NCBI GenBank assembly: GCA_004325065.1
Contig: PITI01000071.1
Location: forward strand, 1 to 25,529
Direction: 5' to 3'
DNA: 25,529 bases
Source: Hamiltosporidium magnivora
Taxonomy: Eukaryota; Microsporidia; Dubosqiidae
A program made the translations under genes and the position numbers. Under the pieces are notes generated by a model that searched no databases, had not been told where the DNA came from, and worked only from the letters and a program-made list of their open reading frames with translations. Shown piece after piece: positions 11,203 to 20,914 of the stretch. Each line of letters starts with the position of its first letter. The stretch's first letter is position 1.

Positions 11203-12769
11203 TCTGGTGTTTATTCTCTTTCAAAATTATTACGTAAAAGTTTCAAAAAAAACATTGTTTAAAGCAACCATAATTTGCTGATTAAACTTACATCAGCTAA
11301 GATTTTTAATCGAATTTAATTATTTTAAAGAACTTAAGCAACGCATTTTTATCCATTATATTGCGAAATCTATAGAGTTAAAAGATGCCTTTTAGTTCAA
11401 ATTGTTTGTGTGTAAAAACAGTATATATGAAAATTACTACTATGTTACAGAATATTTGATCACGGGCCAAGTATCTATAGTAGCATATGTAAAAGCTTAA
11501 AAAAATCAGGTGAGAAAATTAGCTAGCATATAGTAAAGAAACCGCGGAAAGATTGAAAAAAGATTAATCAGGCGCTATAAACGAGCTTGGGAAGACGAAA
11601 AGACGGATTATATAGGCTTTCAGATATGAAAAAAGTGTAAACAATTTTGAATCAGTAAATTAAAACTAAAAAAACTTCTTTTTATATTTCAGGCTTTACA
11701 GTAAGCCTTGTTCTGTAAATTTATAATTTGATTCTAATGTTTTTAAAGATATCACTATCCAACTGGAGAAGTGCTATATTCGTAGGCCCTAAAAATCATA
11801 GACACGACGAATGTGAAGAATATTCTATTGAAAGATATTTCGTCATATAGATTTTTTGTGGATAGAGATGCGTTGAGCAGAAAGCTAAATTAGAAGTACC
11901 AACAGTGACAATACATTCGAATACAGTTTCTCGCGGTTTTGATAATCACTTTTCCTATTTTATTGTACGCCTCTTGCTGCAGACCAGTAGTTTGACACTG
12001 AGATATATAGCGGATCAAGCTAAATAATTTGTAAAAGTAATGGAATCTGTGGTAAACAAACGAAATTCTACATAATTTATTCATTCTTAAAAAGATTCTG
12101 CGGTTTTTTAGAAGGTGAAAGTACTTAAAATATTTGAAAATAATAGAAAATAGCATGGGTAATCCGAAATGCACCTTTTTTGAAGATGAAAAAGGCAAAG
12201 TAGCAGCAAGGGATTAATCACTATTTTTCATAAGTAAATAACAAAAAATATTCTATTTTAGTTATTACTATCATATAGGTGTTCAAACTGTCTGCGTTGT
12301 TTTTTGAAGTTATATTATGCGGTCATGGTTATGTTCATAAGGAAAAAGGTATATCTTTGTATATGATGTAAAAGAGCCTTTGTTCTTTCTATAACAAAAA
12401 AAGCATGAAGCCTAAATAATGTTGAGTTGTGATTTATTTATGGGTCTCTGTAATTTATTAAATTCCCAAAAATATCTAAAGAAACATCGACCAGAATAGC
12501 AGCAATCCTTAAGGTGGGGAACACTAGTAAATCCATCCTTCTCTGTGAAAAAAAAAGTTTTCATGGCTGAAATACGGGTTGGAAGAAAAAATTACTATGA
12601 TGAATATTTAATCAGCCGATTTCAAATTTATAAATCGAAATAGAAAAAAGAAAACTACATTCAAAGCTAGATAATGTAAAAATATATGGGCTTATGAGCG
12701 TTATTGACTGTGCTATATGTTTAAATAGAGAAAATAATAGACTTGTATGAAGCAGTGTTTGTCATTTCT
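11203..12769. other. Gene graveyard: decayed frames, no intact gene
   Basis: No intact gene. A plus-strand stretch at about 11545-11635 (words RLIRRYKRAWEDEK) and another at about 11975-12230 (ADQAK, FVKVMESVVNKRNS, later EDEKGKVAARD after a frame change) read as protein broken by stops and frameshifts. They lie upstream of retroelement copy A on the same strand, so they may be its more decayed upstream part. This is inference. Confidence 0.4.
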
Positions 12770-12773
12770 AGGG

Positions 12774-13418
12774 CTGAAATGTATTCTGGTCTGCAAGTGA
12801 TGTGTCAACACAGCAACACTTTTGATAAACACTGGTGCCTTTAGCGACTCGATGTGAGAAATTCTCGGATATGGCTATACCAGATCGTATAATAAGGCGG
12901 GGTGTTAATTGTACACATCAACTCCGTCAAGATATATATAATTTAAGAGTTCAAAACTAATTATGAGTCAAATAGTTCAAGAAATTAAAGATAATGAGTA
13001 AGAAGTGACAAGAGTTTGCACCAGGATAAAAACCGATGGCAAAATTCGGAATAATAGAGCTAGCATTTTGTTTTTAGATAAAAAGAAGAATATGATAACA
13101 CTCATTGATGTAGACATCACTTCCCAAGATATACTTCAAATTTTTGAAAATAAAAAATTTAGTAAGTATGATCTATTAGCAAATGAGTTGGGCCTTATTT
13201 ATAAGTGCAGTGTTGAGATAATCCTTTATGTGATAACTTGGGACTATTGTGACAAAATAACATATGTCACACCTAAAAAGATTATAAATACCGGTGAATG
13301 TAGAAGCTAATATTTAATCTTTTGTACTTAAGAAGACAGTCGAAGCCATTTCATTGATAGTATAATTGGAATTAAGTCGAGACCAAATGCCAAAGAGAGC
13401 TGTAAAAATGCGTCAATG
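12774..13418 (+). pseudogene. Broken C-terminal part of a non-LTR-retrotransposon-like protein (copy A)
   Basis: Successive plus-strand frames read as one protein broken by frameshifts and stops. SNTFD at about 12810 is followed by PLATRCEKF at about 12839, then a longer stretch from the stop at 12999 to 13310. That stretch has NNRASILFLDKKKN, TLIDVDITSQD and SKYDLLANELGLIYKC, and after another shift VLKKTVEA at 13329. The pattern N-R-x-x-I, D-K-K-x-x-x-x-T-L-I-[DE]-V, K-Y-x-x-L-x-x-E-L is one I associate with tails of LINE-type reverse transcriptase proteins, possibly a PD-(D/E)XK-like fold. The reverse transcriptase domain itself is not visible. There is no ATG for the main frame, and TAA at 12999 interrupts it. 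Copies B and C confirm that it is a repeat family. Confidence 0.6.
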
Positions 13419-13562
13419 GGTATCACTAAGAAAGCCAAAATACCCGGAAAAATACTACCCTATATGATATGTGATAGTAACGAGGAATATGGTGTTAACC
13501 ACTGCAAAACAATACACACTTTTATTTCAGATGGTGTAACCCCAATAGGGAAACTACAATAG
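13416..13562 (+). CDS. Short open frame after retroelement copy A, doubtful
   Basis: ATG-initiated frame of 48 residues with a protein-like middle (KAKIPGKILPYMICDS, EYGVNHCKTIH). It begins at the end of the retroelement tail, and further protein-like codons (RKLDLEEDNEAV) follow in another frame. Probably a fragment of the same decayed element or of a neighbour it interrupted. No family is recognised. Confidence 0.2.
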   Translation: MGITKKAKIPGKILPYMICDSNEEYGVNHCKTIHTFISDGVTPIGKLQ

Positions 13563-13897
13563 ATATAAGAAAGTTGGATTTAGAGGAAGACAATGAAGCA
13601 GTTCAAAGGGCTATTATATAAGACAAACCTCTTACTTTTTTAACACAAAATTTCAGTGGAAATAAAAATTTAAGTTTTTTTCTTTCCATTTACTCCATAC
13701 TTTTAATTATTTGTTTTTTTCCTTCCAAATTCTTAAATGGTAATTTATTCCAATTTAAATATTTGACTAAAAATTACAAATAAATTCTTCTAATATTTCA
13801 TCCAAATATCCCTCATTTCTCTCTCTATTTTTTCACTTCCTCTTACTACCCTTCACTTTCATTCTTTTTTTTTACAAAATATTTCTTCACCCTTAAA
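13563..13897. other. Upstream region of the S17 gene, T- and pyrimidine-rich
   Basis: No gene. From about 13670 the plus strand is strongly T/C-rich (TTTCTTTCC, TTCCTTCC, CTCTCTCT words), and this asymmetry runs into the S17 start. It may form part of the promoter. Confidence 0.5.
13888..13894 (+). promoter_or_regulatory. CCC-type start box of the S17 gene (CACCCTT)
   Basis: CACCCTT ends three bases before the ATG. CCC-like boxes immediately upstream of start codons are a known microsporidian transcription-start feature. The same heptamer precedes the Leo1-like gene, and C-runs precede the ArfGAP and transporter genes in this window. Confidence 0.7.
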
Positions 13898-14313
13898 ATG
13901 GTAAGTTACATATTTCTAATTTAAAGGGAGGAGTAAGAAACAAAGTAGTTAAAAGAGCAGCAAGACTTTTATTAGAAAAACACTATTCTTCACTTACATA
14001 TGACTTCTATATAAATAAAAGGGTAGTCCAAGAGAAGACAAATATTCAATCCAAACGTCTTAGGAACAAAGTAGCCGGTTATTCCACACATTTGATGTCT
14101 AGAATGCGTAAGGGTGTTGTTAAAGGAATATTTATTGCTAAACACGAAGAAGAAAGAATTCAAAAAGAAAATTTTATTCCAAAAGAAAAAATTTTGGATT
14201 CTGAAAAAGTTGAAGTCGATGATTTGACTTTGAATATGATTAACCAGTATGGATTTAAAGGTAATTTTACACCTTTTGTTGTTGAGAAGACAGTGACAAC
14301 GAGTGATAAATAA
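13898..14313 (+). CDS. RPS17: 40S ribosomal protein S17 (eS17), two exons
   Basis: Small-subunit ribosomal protein of the cytosolic ribosome. Exon 1 is only the ATG (13898-13900); exon 2 is 13927-14313. Splicing gives 129 residues beginning MGGVRNKVVKRAARLLLEKHY, close to the family's usual MGRVRTKTVKKAAR start and its ~135-residue length. Other family hallmarks follow: INKRVVQE, SKRLRNKVAGYSTHLM and the basic MRKGVVKGI segment. The unspliced transcript would meet TAA after eight codons, so splicing is required. An open frame starting at the internal ATG 14092 lacks the conserved N-terminal half and is not the true start. A CACCCTT box lies just upstream. AATAAA overlaps the stop codon and may serve as the polyadenylation signal. 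The gene converges on the transporter gene. Confidence 0.93.
13901..13926 (+). other. Spliceosomal mini-intron of 26 nt in RPS17
   Basis: GTAAGT begins immediately after the start codon. The 3' part reads TTTCTAATTTAAAG, with a branch-point CTAAT five bases before the terminal AAAG. Removing the 26 bases joins ATG to GGA GGA GTA and restores the conserved S17 N-terminus. Very short introns near the start of ribosomal protein genes, with branch point and acceptor fused in one motif, are characteristic of microsporidia. Confidence 0.92.
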
Positions 14314-14360
14314 AAGTGATTTTTATTTTAAAAAAACTGTAATTCTATATTATGGGTGAT

Positions 14361-14699
14361 GTGTTGTTAACACCCTTTAGGTAACAGTAGTATTAATTAA
14401 CACCCTTTCGGTAACAGTAGTATTAATTACCACCCTTTAAGTAACGATAGTATTAATATCACCCCTTTATTTACTATTATAGTAATTAAACCCCCTTTAA
14501 CTAATATACTATTAATAACACCCCTTTAGGTAATAGAGGCATTAAATAACACCCCTTTATCTACTATTATAGTAATTAACACCCTTCAATTAATGTACTC
14601 TGAAATAACACCCTGTAACTACTATCTAATTAACAAAACCCTTTAATATATACTAAAATAGTCTGAAAAATAAGACCCTTTAATTATTAAATTATCACC
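14361..14699. repeat. Degenerate ~30-bp tandem array with CACCC(C)TTT words
   Basis: C-rich words recur every 29-30 bases at 14371, 14401, 14431, 14460, 14490, 14519, 14550, 14580, 14609 and 14638, with looser copies at about 14675 and 14697. The first two units are nearly identical (CACCCTTTxGGTAACAGTAG followed by TATTAATTA). Units diverge toward the transporter gene, and the last C-rich words run into its 3' end. The array fills the whole space between two convergent genes. Confidence 0.9.
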
Positions 14700-15884
14700 C
14701 TACCCTTTTATAACTTGATATAACATAAAACAAGATAAAATAGCCGACAATAAACTAACACCCCCAGCCAGTATTCTCAGAATTCCATTTCCGTTCTTTC
14801 CCAAGGCATAAACCAAAGAAGGAAATAGAAAAGTTATAAACGTAGTACAAGTAGCACCAACAATATTTAATACGAATCCGTATTCTAACTTCTTAATACA
14901 AGCAAGTCCACCAATACTTAAAACAAAAACAACCGTAGAAATCATTCTGGCACTTTCACTGATCTTTTCTTTCTTAAAAATTTTTCCGATTAAATTTAAA
15001 ATTGAATCTCTTGCTGGCTGTACTTGCATGGGAAACGCACACATCATTACGAAACAAAACCCTAGTACTGCTCCCTTCACCAACATTCCTCCTCCAGTAA
15101 GCCCATTTATCTTGTCACTCACTTCTCCTTCCAACATTTCTTCTAAAATACTCATTTTTAAATCTCCTACTAAGTAATATCCTGTTAGTCCTATACCGAT
15201 ATAAATAGCACTACCACCAATAACACTAAATAAACTAACTTTAACAATTTCTTTCAAATCACATTTTTCTAATTCATTAAAAACTTTTAAAATATTTTGG
15301 TGACATCCTAAAGCAAACACCATAACACTAATTGCACTTCCAAATCCAAATCCACTTGCTTTCATCTCATAACCACCCAATTTAATACAGTAAAAAATTA
15401 TAAGAAAACTTAAAAATAGAACACTTCCTACACTCACATACGAGGTAAACCACAATTTTTTTAAAGATTTTAAACTGCTTAAAATAAATAACGGAATTAT
15501 AACAACACCAACCACTATTATTCCATCTGTCTGTAATCCAAATACTTTTGGTAGCCAACCTTTCAAAGCTATCAAGTATACCAAACAGCATGCATATCCC
15601 TGTAGAGCAATACAAGAATCTGCTGCGTACGCTAATATAGGACTTATACTCTGACACGTCCCAAAATAAGAATAATTTCCTTTTTTTTCGGTTTGAAAAG
15701 CTGCAGAACAAAGAGTGAAAAGAGTAAAAAAGGTAATTGCTGCTATCCCTAAAAAGGTAAGTGACCCAATAATATATCCCAAGTCTTTGAATGCACGTGG
15801 TAGTAGTATAACACCAGAACCAAGCATAGTGGTTATCATGACTGATGTGCCAGAAAAAACTGAGAGTCCAGACTTGTTTGACAT
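14700..15884 (-). CDS. Amino-acid transporter, AAAP (amino acid/auxin permease) family
   Basis: A 394-residue integral membrane protein with about eleven hydrophobic segments, the usual number for AAAP carriers (yeast Avt and animal SLC38 types). The N-terminal signature TMLGSGVILLPRAFKDLGY (about residues 19-37) matches the family's first-helix motif GxGxLxLPxAF. Expected role: proton- or sodium-coupled movement of amino acids across the plasma or vacuolar membrane; substrate and direction cannot be read from sequence. This fits a parasite that depends on imported nutrients. The start is supported by a C4 run (GGGG at 15893-15896 on the plus strand) nine bases before the ATG. The length is typical, with a very short N-terminus. 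The last residues are VIKG before TAG, inside the edge of the repeat array. Confidence 0.88.
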   Translation of the reverse strand: MSNKSGLSVFSGTSVMITTMLGSGVILLPRAFKDLGYIIGSLTFLGIAAITFFTLFTLCSAAFQTEKKGNYSYFGTCQSISPILAYAADSCIALQGYACCLVYLIALKGWLPKVFGLQTDGIIVVGVVIIPLFILSSLKSLKKLWFTSYVSVGSVLFLSFLIIFYCIKLGGYEMKASGFGFGSAISVMVFALGCHQNILKVFNELEKCDLKEIVKVSLFSVIGGSAIYIGIGLTGYYLVGDLKMSILEEMLEGEVSDKINGLTGGGMLVKGAVLGFCFVMMCAFPMQVQPARDSILNLIGKIFKKEKISESARMISTVVFVLSIGGLACIKKLEYGFVLNIVGATCTTFITFLFPSLVYALGKNGNGILRILAGGVSLLSAILSCFMLYQVIKG

Positions 15885-15892
15885 TTTATGGA

Positions 15893-15896
15893 GGGG
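15893..15896 (-). promoter_or_regulatory. CCC-type start box of the transporter gene
   Basis: On the minus strand GCCCCTCCATAAAATG places a C4 run nine bases before the ATG. This agrees with the CCC boxes of the other genes here. Confidence 0.6.
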
Positions 15897-16227
15897 CTAG
15901 AGAATAAAAATTTATATTTGAAAATTTGACATAAATTGATAAGAAAATGGATATCAAGTTATCGGAGGAAGATAAATATATCGTAATGTATATATTTTAA
16001 TGTTTTATATTGAATTTCTTGTTTTTATTATCGATTGGTTTTTGTATGAAAATACGTGTTTTTTGAGAAAATGATTGTTTTATATAAAAATAATTGTAGT
16101 ATCAGCAGTTGTATTTATTTACATATTTATTTCTTATTTTTGATATTAAATTTAATTATTTCTTAATTATTTACTAATTTATTTCTTAATTGTTTGCTTT
16201 CTTTCTTTCTTATTTTATTTTCTTGAT

Positions 16228-16325
16228 TAGTAACTTATTTCTTACTTTATATACTTTATATACTTTATATACTTTATATACTTTATATACTTTATAAACT
16301 TGAATAGTAACTTATTTCTTACTTT
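16228..16325. repeat. Nine-base minisatellite (ACTTTATAT)n within a 77-bp direct repeat
   Basis: Five perfect ACTTTATAT units at 16244-16288 are followed by one variant (ACTTTATAA) at 16289-16297. The array lies between two identical 21-base copies of TAGTAACTTATTTCTTAC plus TTT, at 16228 and 16305. This suggests slippage expansion inside a duplicated segment. Confidence 0.88.
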
Positions 16326-17433
16326 GTTTGTTAATTTACTATTTACTAATTTATTTCTTACTTATTTTCTTACATTATTTTCTATTTAATTATTTTAAAA
16401 AAGAAGAAATTTTTTTATTTTTTTTAAAATTTCTAACGGAAAATATTTTTTTTTAATTAAATTTAATTTAACGAAAAATGATAATTGTTTTGAACTTTGA
16501 AATATAAAGTAAGAAAATTTCTTATTTCTCTTTAATTTATGACTTTTTTTAAAATTAATTGATCGAAAGTATTTTTAATTGATATTATTTTTGATTGATA
16601 TTGTTTTTTTGATGGTAAAGATAAGAATATTATGTCTTATATGCATGGTTTGAAGGATGTAAATAAACAATATTTTGGGTTTAATTATGAGTTGTATTGT
16701 AATATTTGTATTTCGATTCATATTAAATATTGCAATGCTTGAGTAATTTTTTTTGTTCTATTATCTTATTTAGTTGGTTAGAATTTTTAGCTTCCATCAT
16801 AGGCTAATAGACATCTTATGTTTTGAGTAAATAAAATTCTAAATAATATTTTTTTTAAATTGTTGTTTATTTCTTTTCTACTTAAATACAGACATATATT
16901 GATTTTATATGTCCTATATTGATGAGTATGGTTCTATTCTTTGTGTAAAAGAAATAAGAATTTTGGAATTATTTACTTTATACTGTATGTCTCTATTCAG
17001 ATAAATAGATATGTTTTTTACGAATTATTTTATGATATTTAAACACATTAACATCATTCAGTGTAGATTAAACCATTTGCATTACATTTATGAATAATAC
17101 TTAACTCATTTGCACGTAAATTATATTTTTACGTGTTTTTAGATTTTGGAATTGGTTTCATTAAAATATTTTTTTCGCGACTTTATTGTTAGTTGTAACT
17201 ATAATATCTGATTTTATTGTTTCCTATTCATTTCAAGAATATATTTGAACTGAGTGACTTCTAATTCGTTATGAATAAATAAACTTGTATTTATTAGAGC
17301 GGAATAGATGTAGATTGTCCTCAATTCACATCATAATGGCATGTTTTTAGTCATGGTCGAGCATTTTCTCACATCTAGTAATTAAATGTTCAATCGTCTT
17401 TCGAGAGTTTAAATTAATGTTGAAACTTTCTTT

Positions 17434-17737
17434 CTATTTCTCAAAATCCATTTCTATCCTGAATATAACAGAACATCTCTTAGTCACGTGGCCTGATATC
17501 TCCTCTCTTAAATCATCTAGAGTGAAAATAAGTACTAACTCATTATTTCTAGCATTATATAACTTTGAATGTAATTTTCTGCCTTCTTTTTTGATATTAA
17601 AAAAGCCAATCGTGTGTTTCAAAAATTTCTGTTTGAAATCTCTCTTTCAGATTTATCTTTCAAATCTCTCTTGAAATTTCTCTTTTAAATCTCTTTTTCA
17701 GATCTCTCTTTCAAATTTCTCTTTCTTTCATAAAGAA
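17434..17737 (-). pseudogene. Decayed gene with a KRDxKxKF repeat
   Basis: A minus-strand frame of about 73 codons is open from just downstream of a TGA to TAG at 17434, with protein-like content (FNIKKEGRKLHSKLYNARN, IFTLDDLREE). It has no ATG. Upstream in the same frame, through three stop codons, the pyrimidine-rich DNA at 17632-17735 translates as a degenerate peptide repeat: KKEKFEREI, KRDLKEKFQERFER and KRDFKQKF. Frame agreement between repeat and downstream part suggests a former gene with a charged repeat domain, now disabled. Unknown family. Confidence 0.35.
17632..17735. repeat. Degenerate TTTCAAATCTCTC tandem repeat
   Basis: About seven imperfect units of roughly 13 bases built from TTTCAAATCTCTC, all pyrimidine-rich on the plus strand. 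They coincide with the peptide repeat of the decayed minus-strand gene. Confidence 0.7.
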
Positions 17738-18998
17738 ACAAGGTTAATTAAAATTAAAAAATAATTAATTTAAAAAATAAATTATAAAATGACTTCTGAA
17801 AGGTAACATTTTATAAAATATTGTTTGTAATAGTTTTATTCTTCTTTATAAACTTGTCATAATTTTATAATCTTATATCCTTGATTTGTAAGATATATTA
17901 AAATAATAGAAATAACCTTACTATGTACAGCTTATTTATCTGTATTTATACCCAATTATTTGACTGAATTCATATTTTCTAAATTCAATAAGAATCTAAG
18001 TCTTTAAAATAAACTATAACTCTATATTGAAATTTTGGGACTAAATAGGAATTGAAAAGATTTTAAATTTATATTTTTGTTTCTTTATGTTTGAGGAAGA
18101 TTATAAACATTGATTTATTACTTGTGTAACTTAGAATATCTTCTTTGAATTTGAAAGGCTTAAATTAAGTATAAATTATTGAGTTAATGATTGAAATTCT
18201 TAATTAAGTAATTCAAACTTGTTCCTTGATTGATAAATTATATTTCAATTTTTTTTTTGAGAAATGCAAATATTTAATAAACTTTTTATTAAAAACTGTA
18301 GAAAGTTTCTTTTTTTGTAATTAAATTTCTATAAAATACTTATAAATATGTTTTTAAAGGGGAATTGAATTGTAAAATCGTATAATTTTGATTTATTTGT
18401 TTTATATCAAAGAAAGGATGAAGAAGTGGATATTTATGAATACAATTGTTTATAACAGTATTTCCATGTAATATTATAAGAGGAAATATGTGAATTATTA
18501 ATTTAATTGGTTTTTTATTAAATATTAGTTTATCAGAGATTTTAATATTATAGAAGAACATTAGAAAGATAAAAGTATTTTTATTGATAAAACGGTTGAA
18601 AATTGGAATATTAATTGTAAATTATTGAATTGAAAATGTGAAAGTTAGAAATAAAATTATTGTTTTTAAAGTTACTGATGGTTTCCTTATTTATTAATTT
18701 AATATTAATTTTAAAATAGTGAGATGTAAATATAAATTTGTTTGTTGAGAAGAGAAATTGGTTTTTGAAATATTAGAGATAATATGAAATATTATAAATT
18801 GGTTTTTGAAAGATGTGAAATTTATACGATATAATATGGTATAAATTGGTTGTAGATTGTCTAAATACGATAAAATAATTATAGATAAACTTAGTGAAGG
18901 TGTTAGTATAATCTAGGATAATAAAAATTGGTTGTAGATTCTCTAAAATATATTTTTTTATATTCAAAATATTTATTTTATGAAGTAAGCTTTGTTTG
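17738..18998. other. Extremely A+T-rich region downstream of the homeodomain gene
   Basis: No gene. Some 60-base lines have only about nine G+C bases. Minus-strand open frames at 18340-18561 and 18773-18967 are made of I, N, Y, K and F, as expected of random A+T-rich DNA. The 3' part contains paired AAATTGGTT repeats, listed separately. Confidence 0.6.
18755..18940. repeat. Two pairs of AAATTGGTT repeats
   Basis: AAATTGGTTTTTGAAA occurs at 18755 and 18796. AAATTGGTTGTAGATT occurs at 18843 and 18925, and the similarity continues into CTCTAAA/GTCTAAA. All four are on the plus strand, just beyond the 3' end of the minus-strand homeodomain gene. This is probably a degenerate tandem duplication. 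Confidence 0.7.
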
Positions 18999-19589
18999 CT
19001 AATTTCTACGAAACAAAATATTTTTGTAATTTTTATTTTTTATAAGTTCACGATTCAATTCCCAAAACATATTAACCAATTTTTTAGAAGGAATTTCGTA
19101 TGAATTTATATCGCTAGGTGTAGATTTGATTTCAGGAGTAAATTTTTGTTCGGAATCCGATTGTTTTGTATTTTTTGTTGTTTCTAGACATTCGTTTGAT
19201 TCGTATCTGTTTTCAATAGAAATTTGTTTTTCATTAAATAAAGAAGAATTAGAAGTTTTTTTAATATAGTTGTCATTTTGTGCTCCATAATCAAATCTAA
19301 TGCCATATTTTGATTCAGCATAATCTATTTCTTTCATGGCTTGTCTTGTATTTTGAAACCATACCTGTATGGATCTTTGTGGTATTTTTAAAAGGACTGA
19401 TATGCTGTTTCTTGTATCTGTAGAAGGATAACTTGTCATGGAATATACCTTCTTCAACATACTTATTTGTAACGGGTCTTTGTATTTATATATTCCACTT
19501 GTACCAAATCTGTACTCACATTCACCGTTTAGTTTAAGCAATGAAATTAATGTATCTGCTTCTTTTTCTGTTATCTCGAATATTTTCAT
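18999..19589 (-). CDS. Homeodomain protein, putative transcription factor
   Basis: A 196-residue protein with one homeodomain at about residues 30-89. Helix 3 reads IPQRSIQVWFQNTRQAMK. The invariant positions W48, F49, N51 and R53 of the homeodomain fall on W77, F78, N80 and R82. Position 50 is Q79, which in the family favours TAAT-type sites. The conserved L16 matches L45. The arm arginine (position 5) is absent, with Y34 there instead. The remainder (from ~100) is polar, Ser/Asn/Lys-rich and without a recognised domain. Microsporidia are known to keep about a dozen homeodomain proteins. Expected to act in the nucleus; targets unknown. There is no clear CCC box: the sequence before the ATG is A-rich. 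Long A+T-rich spacers on both sides leave it isolated. Confidence 0.9.
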   Translation of the reverse strand: MKIFEITEKEADTLISLLKLNGECEYRFGTSGIYKYKDPLQISMLKKVYSMTSYPSTDTRNSISVLLKIPQRSIQVWFQNTRQAMKEIDYAESKYGIRFDYGAQNDNYIKKTSNSSLFNEKQISIENRYESNECLETTKNTKQSDSEQKFTPEIKSTPSDINSYEIPSKKLVNMFWELNRELIKNKNYKNILFRRN

Positions 19590-20914
19590 ATCAGTTATAT
19601 TTTCTTTTTTTAAATATTTTCAATTATTTATTAATTAAACAAAATATCATTAAATCACTAAATCGAATTTTCAAATAGAAATATCACATTTCAATTAACT
19701 TTTTTTGATTTGACATTCTTCAAATCAAAAAAAAAATCTAGAATCAAAAAAAATGTAATTGAAAAATTTATTGTGAATTATGAGTGTTTTTTTTTAATAA
19801 TTAATTTAATTTATGCGCATAATATAGCAATGGTTGTCGTTTTTATTTGTTTTGTATTTTATTTTCTATTTTAGGTCAAAATCTGATTGAAAAATATCTT
19901 TGATATATTAATATCTATCAGTTCAATATTTGCGAATCAAAATTATTCTTTGTTGAAAAATTTGCCAAAAAATATGTAGTTATATAAAATATGAAGTATT
20001 TGTTCTTTAATTTAATATGTATTTCCCTCATTCATCCAAGGTCGATTTAAATATAAAGAAAAGAATTCAATAAAGTATTTGAAGTCAGCAAAAAATAGAA
20101 ATACATTAATAATAAATATCCTCATCTACAAGAAATATTTAAAATTCAAATATGAACATTGATAAATTGTATTCACAGTAAATACTTACATCTTAATATA
20201 TTCACATAAAAAATTCTATTTTTATAAAATTATTTTTTTATTTTCAACTTTAATTAAATTTAATTTAGATAAATATAAATTAAATTAAATAATTTAATAA
20301 AAATTTTCAAGAATGTGTTTTAATTTTAATTATTTTCAAAAACCAATTCATTTATATTTTTTTTTAAAAGAAAAAAAATAATTTTTTATTAAATTTTTTA
20401 TTTTTGGTCCCTTAAAATTTAAAAACGAAAGTTAGTTTGTGCTTTCTAAAAATATTCTATGTTTTTAGAAATAAATTGAACATTTATAGTTTGTTTACAT
20501 TTACTGTAACGAGGATGCATAAAACTGAAATGAAGTGTTTTAACTTTATTTTATACCTTTTTAGGGTCATGTTTGAAGGAATAAAAAGATGCGAGAAGAG
20601 GTCATATTGAGTATATTTTAGAAGGAAGTCATAAGTTTTGTCTTTGAAATTCAAAAGCTTGTTATAAAAAGTATTTGAAGCGAATATAATTGGCTATAAT
20701 CAAGTATTTTATGTTTTTTTCATTTCTTAAATAAATTTTAAATTATTATTCTTTTAATCTGATCGAAACTGTTCTATCTAATGGTTTCTATTAAAGAACT
20801 TAAGAAATAAAAAGAATAGAAAATCTAACTATGTACTATCTAGCGTTTTAAACAAGTTAAGATAATTTCAATTATGAAATTATATAAAATAATTTTATTT
20901 AAATCGAAATTTTC
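19590..20914. other. A+T-rich gene-free region
   Basis: No gene seen. Long A and T runs dominate (for example 19720-19800 and 20230-20400). A patch at 20400-20660 is slightly richer in G+C but has no sustained frame. Confidence 0.6.

Larger units (their letters stand above)
15885..17433. other. Very A+T-rich gene-free region
   Basis: No convincing gene. There are two tiny ATG frames, at 15947-16000 (17 codons, charged) and 16632-16742 (36 codons), with no support beyond being open. The stretch 16130-16400 is a field of TTTCTTA/TTACTTT words that includes the nine-base array described separately. The rest is A/T homopolymer-rich. Confidence 0.6.

Noticed and set aside
14092..14313. A separate 73-residue protein starting at ATG 14092
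   Set aside because: It is the C-terminal part of S17; splicing the mini-intron gives the complete conserved protein.
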